From NCBI RefSeq assembly GCF_029227915.1, contig NC_079887.1:6262001-6326000 (forward strand): a stretch of DNA of 64,000 nt. Direction: 5' to 3'. Source of the stretch: Hydractinia symbiolongicarpus. Its lineage: Eukaryota > Cnidaria > Hydrozoa > Anthoathecata > Hydractiniidae. The stretch's first letter is position 1; the number at the start of each line of letters is the position of its first letter. Positions 37,703 through 50,500 of the stretch are shown here, piece by piece. A program made the translations under genes and the position numbers. The notes beneath the pieces were generated by a model. That model worked only from the letters and a program-made list of their open reading frames with translations. It did not search any database and was not told where the DNA came from.

Positions 37703-38298
37703 TATATACATCAGATCATGTGTAACACAGTTCTGTTACTCATGACATATATGAATTAAAAGAAGTAGTTCAAGTAATGTCTCTAGGTCTACATGCAGTT
37801 CATCAACATGACTTTGTATCACATACACAATGTCAAGATGTACTTGACATGAATTTCAAGATGTACTTGACATGAAGGAAAGCAAAGTACTTTGTAATGT
37901 GTCGATATCTGGTCTCATTATATTGCGTATTTCTTCAACATGAAAAGCCATGCAATGTAAACTGGACCTAATATTATAATTGTATAAAATCGATCGACAG
38001 TGCTCTTGCCATATCGTAAAAATTCTTGACATTTGACATGCACATAGAAGAAGCATCAGAAATTTTGAGAACGTTAAAGCAGTAGTACTGAGAGTGTTTC
38101 ATTCCACAAATAATGCAAGTAATTTGTAATTTAAAACAAGACACTAATTAAGTTGGCAGTCAAGCAGAAACAGAAATATAATACAACAAAGTAACAAAAT
38201 AATTCTCACGATACATTAATTTCACTAAAAATGATTTTTAAAGATTTGTTTCTCAACTTATTTAACTTTTCAGCATGACTAACTCCATTTGGTGCGTG

Positions 38299-38810
38299 GT
38301 TTCTTAAAAATATTATGACCGGAGTAGTGGAGTGGATTGCTCCCCAGTAACTTTTACAATTGAATCAAACTTGAAAGTTGTAGCATCTTATAAAACCAAA
38401 CTAGGTCATAAAAGGAACAATACGCCAACATTAAATTTTGGATGATGGTAACACTTTTACTGGAGAGCTGAGATAAATCTACATTTACTTAAGTTATAGA
38501 AAAAATTTAACTTTCTGTTGGAAGTTTCTGATTACTAAGTAAAAGTTGTTTTACAAGTCTTCCGGTTTTTACAATTCTGGGTAATCGGGTTTGTTACATG
38601 TTCGAAACTTTGTAAAAAAAAAAATTGATAAATTAAATTAATTTTGTAAGTTTAAAGTTCAAAGATTATTCCTAACGGAAGTTATAAGCGAATTTTAGGA
38701 TATCATGGACATTTAACTACACTACACGTGTCGAAAAATACTCAATATTTAAGTCACTGGGAGGTATGGGACCTGAAATTTGCCAGATAGGTGTCTAATA
38801 GTAAATATGA
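38299..38810. mobile_element. dispersed TIR element, copy B (partial)
   Basis: It aligns with copy A from TATGACCGG through CATAAAAGGAACAA, TCCGGTTTTTAC and GGTATG(A/G)GACCT to CAGGTGTCTAATA (38790). The outer tips are lost, the right one where a LINE begins. Divergence is substantial, so the family is old. Confidence 0.6.
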
Positions 38811-39412
38811 AATCATCATTCATCCTCATTCTCGGCTTAACGTCCGTTTTCCATGCTAGCATGGGTTGGACGGTGTATATTAATGACCCTCTTCCAATCT
38901 GATCTAGACTGTGTTAGATCTAAACTCAACTTCCTCTGTAGCAAGTCTGTCCTTATAACCTCCTGCCAAGTCTTTCTCGGTCTGCCTCTGGGCTTTGCCT
39001 TAAGAACAATCAAGTCTCTACACTTTCTTACCCAATTATCCTCCTCCATTCTTTCCAAGTGCCCCAGCCAATTCAATCTTCTTATCTGGATAACATCTTT
39101 AATTCTACGGAGACTTAGCCTGCTTCTTAGCTCATCTGAACTGTCTCTCAGACTGGCGTTACACATCCACCTAACCATTCTCATACCATTCCTTTCTAAA
39201 CGGTCAAGATCTTCACTGCCCATGTCTCACTACCGTACAACATAACACTTCTTACACAGGCCTCATACAACCTACCTTTTACCTCAATTGACAGGACTCT
39301 GCTAGTCAATAAAGGAAGTAACTCTCTGAACTTTTTTCAAGCAGAACATATCCTGCAAGTAACACTTCTTTCAACACCCCCTTCACTGCACTCCAACATA
39401 TCATCTAATTAA
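38811..39412 (-). mobile_element. 5'-truncated LINE, 3' part of reverse transcriptase ORF
   Basis: The minus strand encodes the C-terminal part of a LINE protein: KKFRELLPLLTSR, KGRLYEACVRSVMLYGSETW, then after a one-base frameshift LDRLERNGMRMVRWMC, RRIKDVIQIRRLNWLGHLER and PRGRPRKTWQEVI. The RRLxWxGHxxR region is typical of RTE/CR1-type LINE C-termini. A TGA replaces the usual Trp before KKF. The 3' end carries CCATGCTAGCATGG, then GAGAATGAGGATGAATGATGAT. The element abuts dispersed repeat copy B, as if inserted into it. A second copy of the same family is at 61688-61950. Confidence 0.85.
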
Positions 39413-42180
39413 CAAAAGTAAGAAAAAAAAGTAGGAAAGTAGGCAAACATAAATTGAAATTAAAAATCAAAACAACGTCAGCATTAGTTTTTTTCTTTTA
39501 CGTATTTACCTTTTTTCATATTTTCGTTAGTTGCTGTGCTACGTTTTGTTGTCATATGACTTGTTCATCTCAGAATTCTATTTTGGAAAAGCAACACAAT
39601 TATTAATGGGACATGAGGCTGATTTTCACAAAGGTACCTGAGGAGAAGTATGAATTCACCTCAATTTATTACTTTAATTTAGCTTCCTACAAATCTTGCT
39701 TCTTTTTTTCCAATTTAGCGTAAGGAAAAAAAGAAAAATTTTTGAGTCAATACTGACTGCAATCATAAGACGGGGGCGCCAGTAAATAAAAAAATGTGCT
39801 TAAGTGTTTCTACAGTTTTTAATGTCGTGAGTTTATCAATCAAAATTTATTGACTCCGTGACGGGCATTTGGTGCGCAATTCAAAAACAGTCACAATTAG
39901 CTATCAATACCTTTACACGCTTTCGCTTACCCTTCATTCGCCGACTTCAAGTATATTTCTATCCTGCAAGTCAGTAGGCTGTGTTTTATTCAACTGACCA
40001 TTAGTTTTTGAACTTTTATTAAAACTTATTCCGCAAAATGGCATAACTAAACGTGTACTTTAGCTGCACACGAGAGAAGGACAGGCGTGAAGAATATTTT
40101 TGAAAAATATGGTGCATCTTACATGACAAACCATGTGTTTTATTTAACCCGAAATTACAACTCAATGTTGAAATTTTCATGTCAGATAAGTGTTTTTGCC
40201 CAGAATCTTTACAATCACTTCACCCTTTATTTTTTTAGCCACTATTACGGGAAAGTTTTTCTTAACAATATGTCAAGGTATATCTGTACTAAAACGCATT
40301 ACGTATGTATGTGGTCACGGTGGATTGTTCGCCTTTTACTAGTAGTAAAAATATAAGAAATGGCATTTAGGTATTATTCAGCGGAACAGACTTGATTTTA
40401 GATTACGAAGAAGGCATTATTTTATCTTTCCTTATATGTAGCCATGTTGATGAAATATTTTTCGTTGTGTAAACAACATATTTTTGATTAAATTCCTCTT
40501 ATAGACCTTGTCAAAATTAAAGAACTTGTTAAGAAACTTTTTCTGTTAAAGAAACTTCAGAATTGAAGAAACTTTTACAAGTTGACCATTGGCTTGATTT
40601 CTTATAAAAAAAGGTGGAATTTTAAAAGTTTTCAGCGCTCAATATTTCTTCCTGTCCTGTTACAATATTAAATATCTTAAATTTCATTGTAATGGACAGC
40701 ATGGACGTTTATTAAAATTAATCAACGCTATATTTAAAAAAGAAAACTACGCAATCAAGCTGTCTCTAATTAGAAACTAACAATGCATACTGCTGCTAAT
40801 TATGTCACACAGGATATTAATTTGATGATCGCCATGACAATTCTTTCAACAACACAACGTAATTAGTCTTATTGTAATATTTTCTTTCAGCATTTCTCTT
40901 CAAACCTATTATGGATGTACAATGCTTAATGACGTTTTTTTCAAGATAATTTCTTTTATAAATGTTACGATTCCAGTTGGATAAAGAACTAGTTTAAAAT
41001 TCAAACAACATAGTCACAGCGAGATTATATTTTTTGTGGAAATAAGCTAACACAAAAATATGTCAGCTTGGAAAGTGACGCTGTCAAAAACTGTCATTAC
41101 ACACCCGAGGTGGGTTTCTTATGTCTTTTAAATGTGTTTATGTGTTTTAAAATATATTTACATGTTTCTCATTTAGCTATATTTTTATTTCATGCTGATT
41201 TTGAATTTTCTGCTTCCCTGTAACAACTTACATGAATAGTGGTTTTACTTTTGATAACATACATATATAAAACTCCAGGAGTCAACTTTGACTTTTTTTG
41301 CCGATACATAACTAAAGCTAGTATTTTAAAATGCTGATATATATCTAGGGAACGCTCGTCTTCGACATCTTCCTCCTCTTCGTCTACCTCGTCTACTTCG
41401 TCTACACCATCAGTGACGTCTTCATCATCAGTGACGTCACAGTCAACCACAACGTCCAAAGTGCCGATGAGGATTGCGTATCAAAAAATAACTGTTGGGC
41501 ACATGCGACCGAGTAGGAACGGCGTTAATGAGAAACCTTTGGCTTATATATCTTCAACATTGGGAATCTTTTGATTAGATGCCAATGATCTTGGGAAGCT
41601 AGGAAAAGACATGTTAACAACAAAAAGCAACAAAACAGAGAACTTCGTATTGCAATTTTTAAAGATATTTTCAATTTTTTATTAAAACATGTAAATATAA
41701 ATATATTATATGCTTTATATGGATACTTTTTAAAAAATAAATAAATAAATTTCATTAATCATATGCAGTTAATCTTATGGTTTCTAAGTAACATTATATA
41801 ATCTTGTTTGTCCCGCCTTAGTGATTTTTTTAACGATTACATCGGTTATCGCATAAAACATAGTCATAGAAAATGACTATGAGAAAAACTAAAGATACTT
41901 ACAGTTATCGAAGATACTACGAAAACACGTTCTAACAAATTTTTGCATATCACAAGGAACAAAAACTTGAATGAACACATAATAATACATCTTATAAGTT
42001 TTTTTAATATGTTTACGTAATTAAAAGACATTCCTTAATCAAGCCAGCATGTTCTATGCTGGGCTTGTGTTTAAAAGCTCAACTATACCGATTTGATTTC
42101 TAAAGAACACGACGTATAAGCGCTGTGCAAAATAAATGTTGCCGAAGTTATTTACCCTACAACATAAATTCCATGTTTAT
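39413..42180. other. mostly non-coding interval
   Basis: The only notable piece is a minus-strand frame at about 41340-41459 rich in Asp/Glu (DVTDDEDVTDG, then DEVDEVDEEEEDVEDE) with repeated GACGTCACTGATG words. It may be a short acidic exon or a degenerate repeat. No partner exon is clear. Confidence 0.35.
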
Positions 42181-42181
42181 A

Positions 42182-42310
42182 CAGTATTCTCTCCAATTAA
42201 CGGACACTCTAAAAGGCGGACACCTCTGATTAGCGGACACTTTGGTTATACACCGGCCGTTTTCTAGTTAAAGTCTCATAAAAAACTTTCCAAAAAGCGG
42301 ACATTCTAAT
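42182..42310. mobile_element. Tigger-type element end (left)
   Basis: TACAGTATTCTCTCCAATTAACGGAC begins at about 42180, followed by repeated GCGGACA words. It resembles pogo/Tigger ends in which TA, then CAGT, then GCGGAC-type repeats occur. The opposite-facing end at 46182-46321 has the same words, so both may belong to one 4.1-kb element or to two solo remnants. Confidence 0.5.
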
Positions 42311-43517
42311 TAGTAGACAACAATTTTTGCACCAAAATGCAAAAACGACTTTTTTTCTCTCCAGTTAGCTAACAGTCCAAAAAAATCAAAAGTGGGCAAA
42401 GAAAAATAGACAAAAATGAAAAGTTTTCTAACATTTCAAACAATTTTGATGAAAAGTTTGAAAATTGTGGCCCATAATATGGCGTACTCCAAGAGTTTTC
42501 CCAAAAAAAGTGAGACAGGGGCTTTTTTAGACACTTTTTTTTGTTATAGATTATAAGAGAAGTCCCCCTCTCCTTATGTATTGAAGTCAAAATGTGAGCA
42601 ATAAAGATCAATATATTATGCCCATATTGTTAATTAGAAAACGAATAACAGGCTAGAGGAGGAATAAGGGAAAAAATAGTGAATTGAATTGCTAGCTAGC
42701 TGTATTTAATAATGCAACTCGTTTTGGATAATGCCTCTAAATGCTACTTACCTGTCTGTCACGTAGGCTAATTTTATGCGAAAAAAAATAAACGAAATGG
42801 CACTGTATGGAAAATGTACGACAGTCAAAATTGTGACACTAGGACGTTTTTTCTTTTTTTGCGGTCATGTAAGGACAAAATAAAATTGAAAATATTTTAT
42901 GTCTTTTCGAAAGCAAGGTAACACCTTTGCTACGGCCAAATGTTGTTTATTTTACGTAAATTTACTTGTTTTCTTGAGTTTAAAACCTTTTTTAGAACCT
43001 TCTTTTGTTTGGAGCCTTTTTTTTACCTCTTTATTAAAAAGATGCGAGAAAAAAAGGGCTGGTCCGACGCCATATTAGCTTGTCCTATATGGGCTAACTA
43101 TAGTTTTTTGTGTGATAAGAAAGTCGCTGGATCTATTTTTATTTTTAAAGTCTCGTAGTTTATCCTTTTGTCCCTTTTCTTAATTTTTTAAATCAGGAAG
43201 GGCTGTGTCTTACAAGTGGTTTAGGTTTTTAAAGCATTTGAACCCCGTGTTGCTTATAAGATGTTGCTTGTAAAGAAAAAATATCGTGGAATAATTGCAA
43301 ATTTGATTTGCCATAGTATAAAATTTATTACGTATTATTTTTCAACGCTCAGAAGAAGCTTTACCCATTTAAGATATGTATTATATTACGCATTTCCCCT
43401 CTTAACGAGAATTATTTCATACAAGTTTCATATTATACACACGTTCCATACACTACTTAAAAGTAGCTTTATATAGTTTTATATAGTTTTATATAGTATT
43501 GAAGAGTAGCTTTATTA

Positions 43518-43707
43518 CTATTTGTATTTCGCTCTAAATATTTCTTGACTTTGACTGCCAGTGACTGCTAAATTATTCGCTACTCTTTCTAATTCTTGTT
43601 GAAGTTGTAAAATGTCTGCTTGCAAATTCTCCATGTTTTTATGTAAAGTTTCTTGAAAATCTGACTTGATTGTCTGCAACAGGACAAATTCTTCGAGTTC
43701 GTCTATA
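43518..43707 (-). CDS. possible terminal exon encoding a coiled coil
   Basis: After the acceptor TTTTTATAG a phase-1 exon reads ELEEFVLLQTIK, then a heptad-patterned stretch of about 40 residues (LQADILQLQQELERV) and ends FRAKYK, stop. It is clearly protein-like, but its phase does not fit the last exon of the channel gene upstream (phase 0 or terminal). It is either an alternative C-terminus reached through an exon I did not find, or part of another gene. Confidence 0.4.
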
Positions 43708-44008
43708 AAAATCAATTTAATAATATAAGATAAATGAAAGAAATTTCTGTGTTTTATGTGGAGAAATAAAAATAAAAAATATAAAGGGTTTGAGGCAAAA
43801 TATAGATATATAAACTAACAACTAATTCGCCGGAATGCGCGTAGATGAAAAAACAGTTACTTCAACATATATCTTTTAAATTAATTTTATAGAACTTCTG
43901 TTAACAATAGGTAGTAGTGATCTATTGTTAGCATCGTCTATCAATGTCAAAATTGCTATTATCATTTAGTTGTGTAAAAAGAGATTTTAGATCACATCCG
44001 TAAAAGAA

Positions 44009-44583
44009 AACTCGCGTTGGAACCAAATTATAGACAATTATATTAAGTAAAGATAAATATCTCCTATAACATAGGTGTAAATACGATGCAGTACCATAGA
44101 AAGCAGATGGGCAAGAAAATAAGGGCATGGGCAGGAACATAAAAAATGATATTGTTTTCCAGCTCTTTAAAAACTGATCCAGCAATCTAAAGAAAGAACA
44201 TTCAACTCTCCGATATACAAGAAAGCCGAGCGGCTACACGGAACAACTATATTTTGACTCAACATTTTTATCTTTTCAAAAGAGAAATAATAAATAACTC
44301 GCGTTGGAACCAAATTATAGACAATTATATTAAGTAAAGATAAATATCTCCTATAACATAGGTGTAAATACGATGCAGTACCATAGAAAGCAGATGGGCA
44401 AGAAAATAAGGGCATGGGCAGGAACATAAAAAATGATATTGTTTTCCAGCTCTTTAAAAACTGATCCAGCAATCTAAAGAAAGAACATTCAACTCTCCGA
44501 TATACAAGAAAGCCGAGCGGCTACACGGAACAACTATATTTTGACTCAACATTTTTATCTTTTCAAAAGAGAAATAATAAATA
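44009..44583. repeat. perfect 287-bp tandem duplication carrying an exon
   Basis: The unit starting AACTCGCGTTGGAACC is present twice head to tail (44009-44295 and 44296-44582) with no difference that I can see. Each copy contains the acceptor CTTTCTTTAG and the last exon of the channel gene, so that exon exists twice. The identity implies a very recent event, or an assembly join of two haplotypes. Confidence 0.9.
44064..44186 (-). CDS. duplicate last exon of the channel gene
   Basis: Second, identical copy of the 123-nt terminal exon (IAGSVFKELENN, membrane segment, stop) with its own acceptor. Because the exon ends in a stop, using either copy gives the same protein; only the 3' UTR would differ. 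Confidence 0.7.
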   Translation of the reverse strand: MAGSVFKELENNIIFYVPAHALIFLPICFLWYCIVFTPML

Positions 44584-47500
44584 ACAAGGAATTATTTTTA
44601 CCACTCCAGCTTTTATTTAAAAAAGACTTTATGCGAAAAGATAATATAAGGGAAAAATGATGCGGAAAAAGTAATTCTTTGCTTAGTTGCATGTTTTTTC
44701 TTTAATTTTTATTAAAAAGAAAATGAAACGGTAACCATTTCATCATTTGAACGCATGGAGACTTCCTTGGATCTAATTAACAGCAGCAACAAAAGAAGAT
44801 TTGAAACAATCGCTTTAGTCATAATAACCCAACCCATTCTAGAAACTGCGTGTTCCATAGTTAAGGAACCAAGTATCACCATCCAGGACAACAGAATTTT
44901 CAGAAGAAAAATCGACAGGCGTGATCGTGTGCTAAAAGGCGTGATCAGGTGACTAAAAAGCGTGATCATGTGACTAAAAGGCGTGATCATGTGACTAACA
45001 TAGAAAGAAAGAAAAATAATTAGTTAATAAACACATTAATTTATTTCCATTATGGGGAGGAATAAATAAAACACGACTTCTTTTTTATTCTCTATCATTG
45101 AGTTGGTGTATCTTTACGATATCATGATGTTTGTACTACTGATGAAGTCCTGGTCGTACTCGTACTAAGCCTAATTGGCTTAAAAAGCCCAGAAGAGAGG
45201 GGAGTTACCTACTTTATTGCCAGAAATGTTAGCGGGAGCAAACTTTGGTGGTTCCGCGTTTTTTCAAAAAATTGCGAAATTGAATCCAGTGAATTACCAT
45301 GTTATTTCTCGATACGCAAAAATGAATTATACGAAACTGTTACAAAGTCTTGACCTGCTAAAAAAGTTTTCGCAAAATTTTAGAAGGTGGTAGACTAACT
45401 AAAATTACTAAAGCTTATGTTCCACTATTTTAGACTTTTTACGGTTTCGGAATATAAGCCATGAAGTATATAAATGTAATAATATATAATTCGGACTAAA
45501 TGACGCCATCCAAATTTTTTTATCCTAATTTCCACCAATGTGCTATTTGTGCCAAATATTGTGGCAATACAATGCCTCTTTTCTAACTTTCAAAGGGGTA
45601 GGTTTCTTACTTAGTCCCAAAAAGCCTAGGTACGAATGGCGTTCAAATTTGACAGGTATACAAGTAAATACTCTAGCATATCAAGTAAGGAGTTACACAA
45701 CAAGGAATGCAACATCACATCGACTTTTGCGTACATAGTCAAGCTAGCACGCACTTTACTGAAAACAGTTCATTACCTTTTTTTAATGGTTTCTTCAAAA
45801 ATAATTTTTCTCTCAAAAAACCGATCGCACACAATGTCACCATGGTTATACTAAGTGATATTAAAATAACTCGTAAATTCACGGTTGATGGTGAAAGCAA
45901 ACTTTGCGAACTTTCCTCTATTGTAGAAATTGTGAAATTCGTCTAAACATAAATGCTCATGATATTATATTTCAAGTGAGTGATTTTGCAAACAACATAC
46001 AGCCAGGTAGATTTTGCGAGAGCGACACTGTATACAATGACGGAGCAAGCAGGTATTATAAACTTAACAAGCTTTTTTTCTTTAGCCCTTCAGTACGTAA
46101 AGCTTGGCTTAGGAACTGTGCTTTACACAGAGATTTTTCAAGGGGAAATGTCATTTGGTGGGAAAAACGTGTCCGTGTTATAAAGTGTCAGCGATATAAC
46201 TGTCCGTCTTATAGAAATTCTTGTGAGAGTTTGACCTGAAATAAGTCCGTCCCAAGGAATAGTGTCCGTTATATAGTTGTGGCCGCTTTAGACCATGTCC
46301 GCTTTAGAGAGATTCCACTGTAATATACTTACCCTGAGAGGAGGTAACAGTTTCCGAATGTTATCATAAATTTCACCCTGCGTGCCCAGTACATGCTGAG
46401 TCAAGCAATTCCTTAACTTTACGGTTCGTGTCCGCAACACGGCACCATAAGCGCTTACATCCTCAATTACTGTCTGAATTCTGTAGTTTTTGAAATGTTC
46501 TTGGTAATAACTGGCTGTAAATATTTCGATTATTCCACCAGTAAGATCTTTATGCACTTTCAGCGCATGTATAAATTGAGAAACATCAGTGTAAGCTAAA
46601 CAAAATATTTCGTATTTAAGTTTTCATTTTCCACATTATTTTGGAGAAGAGGTGGCTCGTGGATAAATCCTCTTTGTTGCCCGTCCTTTATTTACCGCAT
46701 TTAGTGTGTCTCGCTATGTAAACGGGTATTATAATATAGCAACCTCGTCTCCAGGGCATCTTGTATCTCTTCTAACATTGGACAGCGATGCGATCGTCCC
46801 GAGATAAAAAAAGAGACAACAGGCGCTGGGAACGAGGTATTATAATACAGATGTTTAACTAGTCTCTTCATGTGTGAGTTATAAAAAAGAAATATATGTA
46901 GAAATAGCTAGAGTGGGCGTGTTAAGGTAGCTAAAGTGGCCGTGTAGAGGTAGCTAGAATAGGCGTGTTAAGGTGGCTAGAGTGGGCGGCAAAAGGTAGC
47001 TAGAATGGACGTGTTGTGGTACCTAAAGTGAGCGTGTACAGGTAGCTAAGATTCCAATGAAAAGGTTACAAACATCTTACCACATCTTATCGCGAAATTA
47101 ATTAAAATAACGAAACTGAACTAATTTCCGTGTAAATATATAATGTAGTTTTTGTCCTGGCGGCGTTTCATATGTCCAGGGTTTTTAAGGAGAACCTTAC
47201 TAAAAATAATACCTTCTGGATAACCGTTCTTCTGCACGATTACTTTATGTTCTTGTGATCCTCTGATTACTCCAATCTACACAAAAAAAAACATACAATA
47301 TATCATTTCCTAATAAATGATCGTCTCTCGTAGTTTACAGTTAAAATTTTCCAACTTTTTTTCTGAAAGTGGAGAAAAAACTAGTTACGAGAAAACAGGG
47401 AATGGCAGCAGAGGGAAATCAATTTATTTTTAGTTTGACGTGGAATTGCCTTTTCTTTCCATCATATTAATGTGAAAGCACGACCTATCCGCAAGCACAA

Positions 47501-50500
47501 TCACCCCGAAGCGATATCTATCCGCAAGCATAGTCACTTCAGAGCGATATCTATCCGCATGCACAATCATTTCGGAGCGATATCTATCCGCAAGCACAAT
47601 CATTTGGAAGCAATATCTATCCGCAAATGCAATCATTCCGGAGCGATATCCATCCGCAAGCGCAATAATTCCGGAACGATATATATCTGCAGCATACTTG
47701 TTCCGAAGCGATATCTGTCTGCAAGCACAATCACTTTGGAGCGATATTTATCCGCAAGCACAATTATCCTGGATCTATATCTATCCGCCAGCACAATCAT
47801 TCCTGAGCAATGTATATATATATATATCCGCAAAGTATGAACATGGTCTGATGACGCTCTTTTTTCCTGATAATGGCTATAAGAACTCAAGCTACAAAAC
47901 AGCTCATTTCGCGCAGACGAAAACAAATAAACATCAGAAGTTATAATAGAAAAGCAAGTGAAGAAAACGCACCTCTGATCCAGCGATATCTAACTCAGCA
48001 CTGAAGCATTCTGACACAAGAACTGACGTCACTGTTGCTGTATACGCTGCTATAGCAACACTGCTGCATAGCAACCACATGTAACAAATAATTCGACTGA
48101 GTAATCGAGTGGGTAAAATATCTCCGTATCTATAGGAAAAACATGCACGAAATGGTCATATAGGAAATAAATTTGTAAATTTCTCTATATTCTTCAATTT
48201 TTGCAAATATTCTAACGTAACAAAGTTCAAAAATTTAAATGGTAAATAATTACATTTGAGCGATTACTAAATATAGATTATGAGGTTAAGGTCATGCTTT
48301 ATTTTTATACTAAGCATGTTTTATTCTAGTGTGAACCCTCCTAAGAGGTTCTTTAGCCACTTTGCTGTCCCTTAACATTAAAAAGTTTCTCTTTTGTTAA
48401 AGCTTCGAATATTGCAAACAAAAGCGTTTAATATGACGTTAACGTGACGTTTAATGTGACGTTCGTTAGTTATACCATGGATACAAACAGTTGGTTTATC
48501 TAGTAACAAATTCTCAAATGTCGTTTCCATTGATCACGAGTTTCGGTAGATTTTTGTTTTGCTAAAGTTCTTTACATATGTTTAATTTTGACGAAACAGC
48601 AAATCGGTCAACCATAACTCAACCAGATCTTGTTTCAGTAACAAAGGAGAAGTAAAATCTGGAGAGTATAGAAGAAAGATATCAACGGGAGAGAAAATGA
48701 AAAAGCAACCAGGAAGCCACCCTCACGGATGCTAAGACAGATCTTGATTAAGGAACGAGAGTAAAATAAAATCTTGAGAGCATAGAAAAAAAATATCAAG
48801 AGGAAGAATAATGAAAAAAGCCTCCGAGAAGCCGCCCTCTCGGATGCTAAAACAGATCCTGATCAAGGACAGGAATTGAAATAACATTTGAAAAGTACAG
48901 GGGGACGATATCAACGATAGAGAGATAATGAAATCGCATCCGAGAAACCGCTGTCTCGGATGCGAAGAAAGATCTTGATCAAAGAACGAAAGTAAGTTAA
49001 CATCTGAAGAGTATAAATAGACGATATCCACGGGAGACATTACGAAAAAACATCCAAGAAGCCGCCCTTTCGGATGTTAAGACAGATGCTGATCAAGGAA
49101 CGGAATTGAAATAACATCTGGGTAGGACGGAATGACGATATCAACAAGAAACAAATAATGAAATTGCATTCGAAAAGCTGCTGTCTTGGATGCGAAGATA
49201 GATGTTGATCAAAGAATGAATGTGAGTTAACATCTGGAGGTTATAGAGAGACGATATCCACCGGAGAGATAGTGAAAAAACATATGAGAAACAGCCCTCT
49301 CGGATGCGAAGACAGATGTTGATCAAAGAATGAATGTGAGTTAACATCTGGAGAGTATAGAGAGACGGTATCAAGGGGAGACATAATGAAAATACATCCG
49401 AGAAGCCGCGCTCTTGGATGCTAAGACAGATCCTTATCAACGAACGGAATTGAAATAACATCTGGGAAGTACAGAATGACGATATCATCGAGAGGAAGAT
49501 AATGAAATGCATCTGAGAAATCACCCTCTCGGATGCTAAGGCAGATCTTGAGCAAGTAAAAGAATTAAATTAACATGTGGAGAGTATGGAAGGATGACAT
49601 TAACAAAAGAGATAGAGAAATTGCATCCGAGAAGCCTCCCTCTCGGTTGCGAAAACAAATATTGATTAAAGAACGAAAGTAAGTTAACACCTGGAGCGTA
49701 AAGAAAGACGATATCAACAGGAGATATAGTAAAAAAGCATTCCAGGTGTTCTCTGGGACGTTGTGGTAGATTGCTTCAGCAGTTAAATTGAAATAACTGG
49801 ATCACAGAAAGAATATTAAATTTTGTTAAATAAGGAAGGTGAATTAATAACTGGATAATAGGAACCGAATTAAAGCAAGAAAGATAATAAAAGTGCATCC
49901 GAAAACGTTTTATCGGATACTAAATTAGAAATCGTGATTAAATACAAAAGCACAATGTTAGAGGTAAGTATAATTTATAAGATTTCTTTTAGATACTTTG
50001 AGGTGTTTTGAATTAACAAAAATGACAATTAATAAATTATCAGCAACGATAATCTAAGCAATAACAGTTTTTAATTTTTCTATTGATTCACTGACTGTTA
50101 AAGCTACTCGTCTTTACTAATATACAAGAGTAGTGTATAATCGTGACAGGTACTTTCTAAAGCCTTAATTTCTGACCTTTATTTCTTTAGAAACTCGCAT
50201 CGAAAGTTTGCAGGAAATCAACTGGCAACATATTTAATTAATTGATTGATTGATCGAATATGGAAGTGAATAAAATTTCAAACGTTGTTCAAGTGACGAC
50301 ACATAATAGCGCATATTTCGAAAGTGCCACTACGAAGAGCCTTGTGCTTATTCACAACGAGACATCTTGTGCAATTGAATTCTTTTTCGATTATAACAAT
50401 ATTTTTTTTTCAATTATAACGATCTCAAGAAATAAAGGACACTCTTATCTCGACCCTTTTCTAAGTCAATATTTTTAATATTTTCTCGAATATTACTGAT

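Noticed and set aside
38853-39245. 130-codon plus-strand ORF
   Set aside because: Antisense of the LINE C-terminal frame; the same shadow appears opposite the second copy at 61640-61900.
43928-44472. Two near-identical ORFs starting MLDQFLKSWKTISF
   Set aside because: They are an alternative frame of the duplicated terminal channel exon; the frame in phase with exon 6 gives a proper membrane helix.
44712-44990. Leu-rich minus-strand ORF as an alternative last membrane exon of the channel
   Set aside because: It runs through a 21-bp minisatellite and has no acceptor that gives phase 0 with exon 6 in that frame.
47472-47926. Open frames with repeated AISIRKHNH or VLADRYR units on both strands, or a CRISPR-like array
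   Set aside because: They are translations of an intronic 33-bp minisatellite; the variable halves are not unique spacers and the host is a eukaryote.
48732-49524. Long minus-strand frames rich in Leu/Ile/Ser (SLIRICL repeats)
   Set aside because: They follow the 115-bp satellite period and have no start, splice or domain support.
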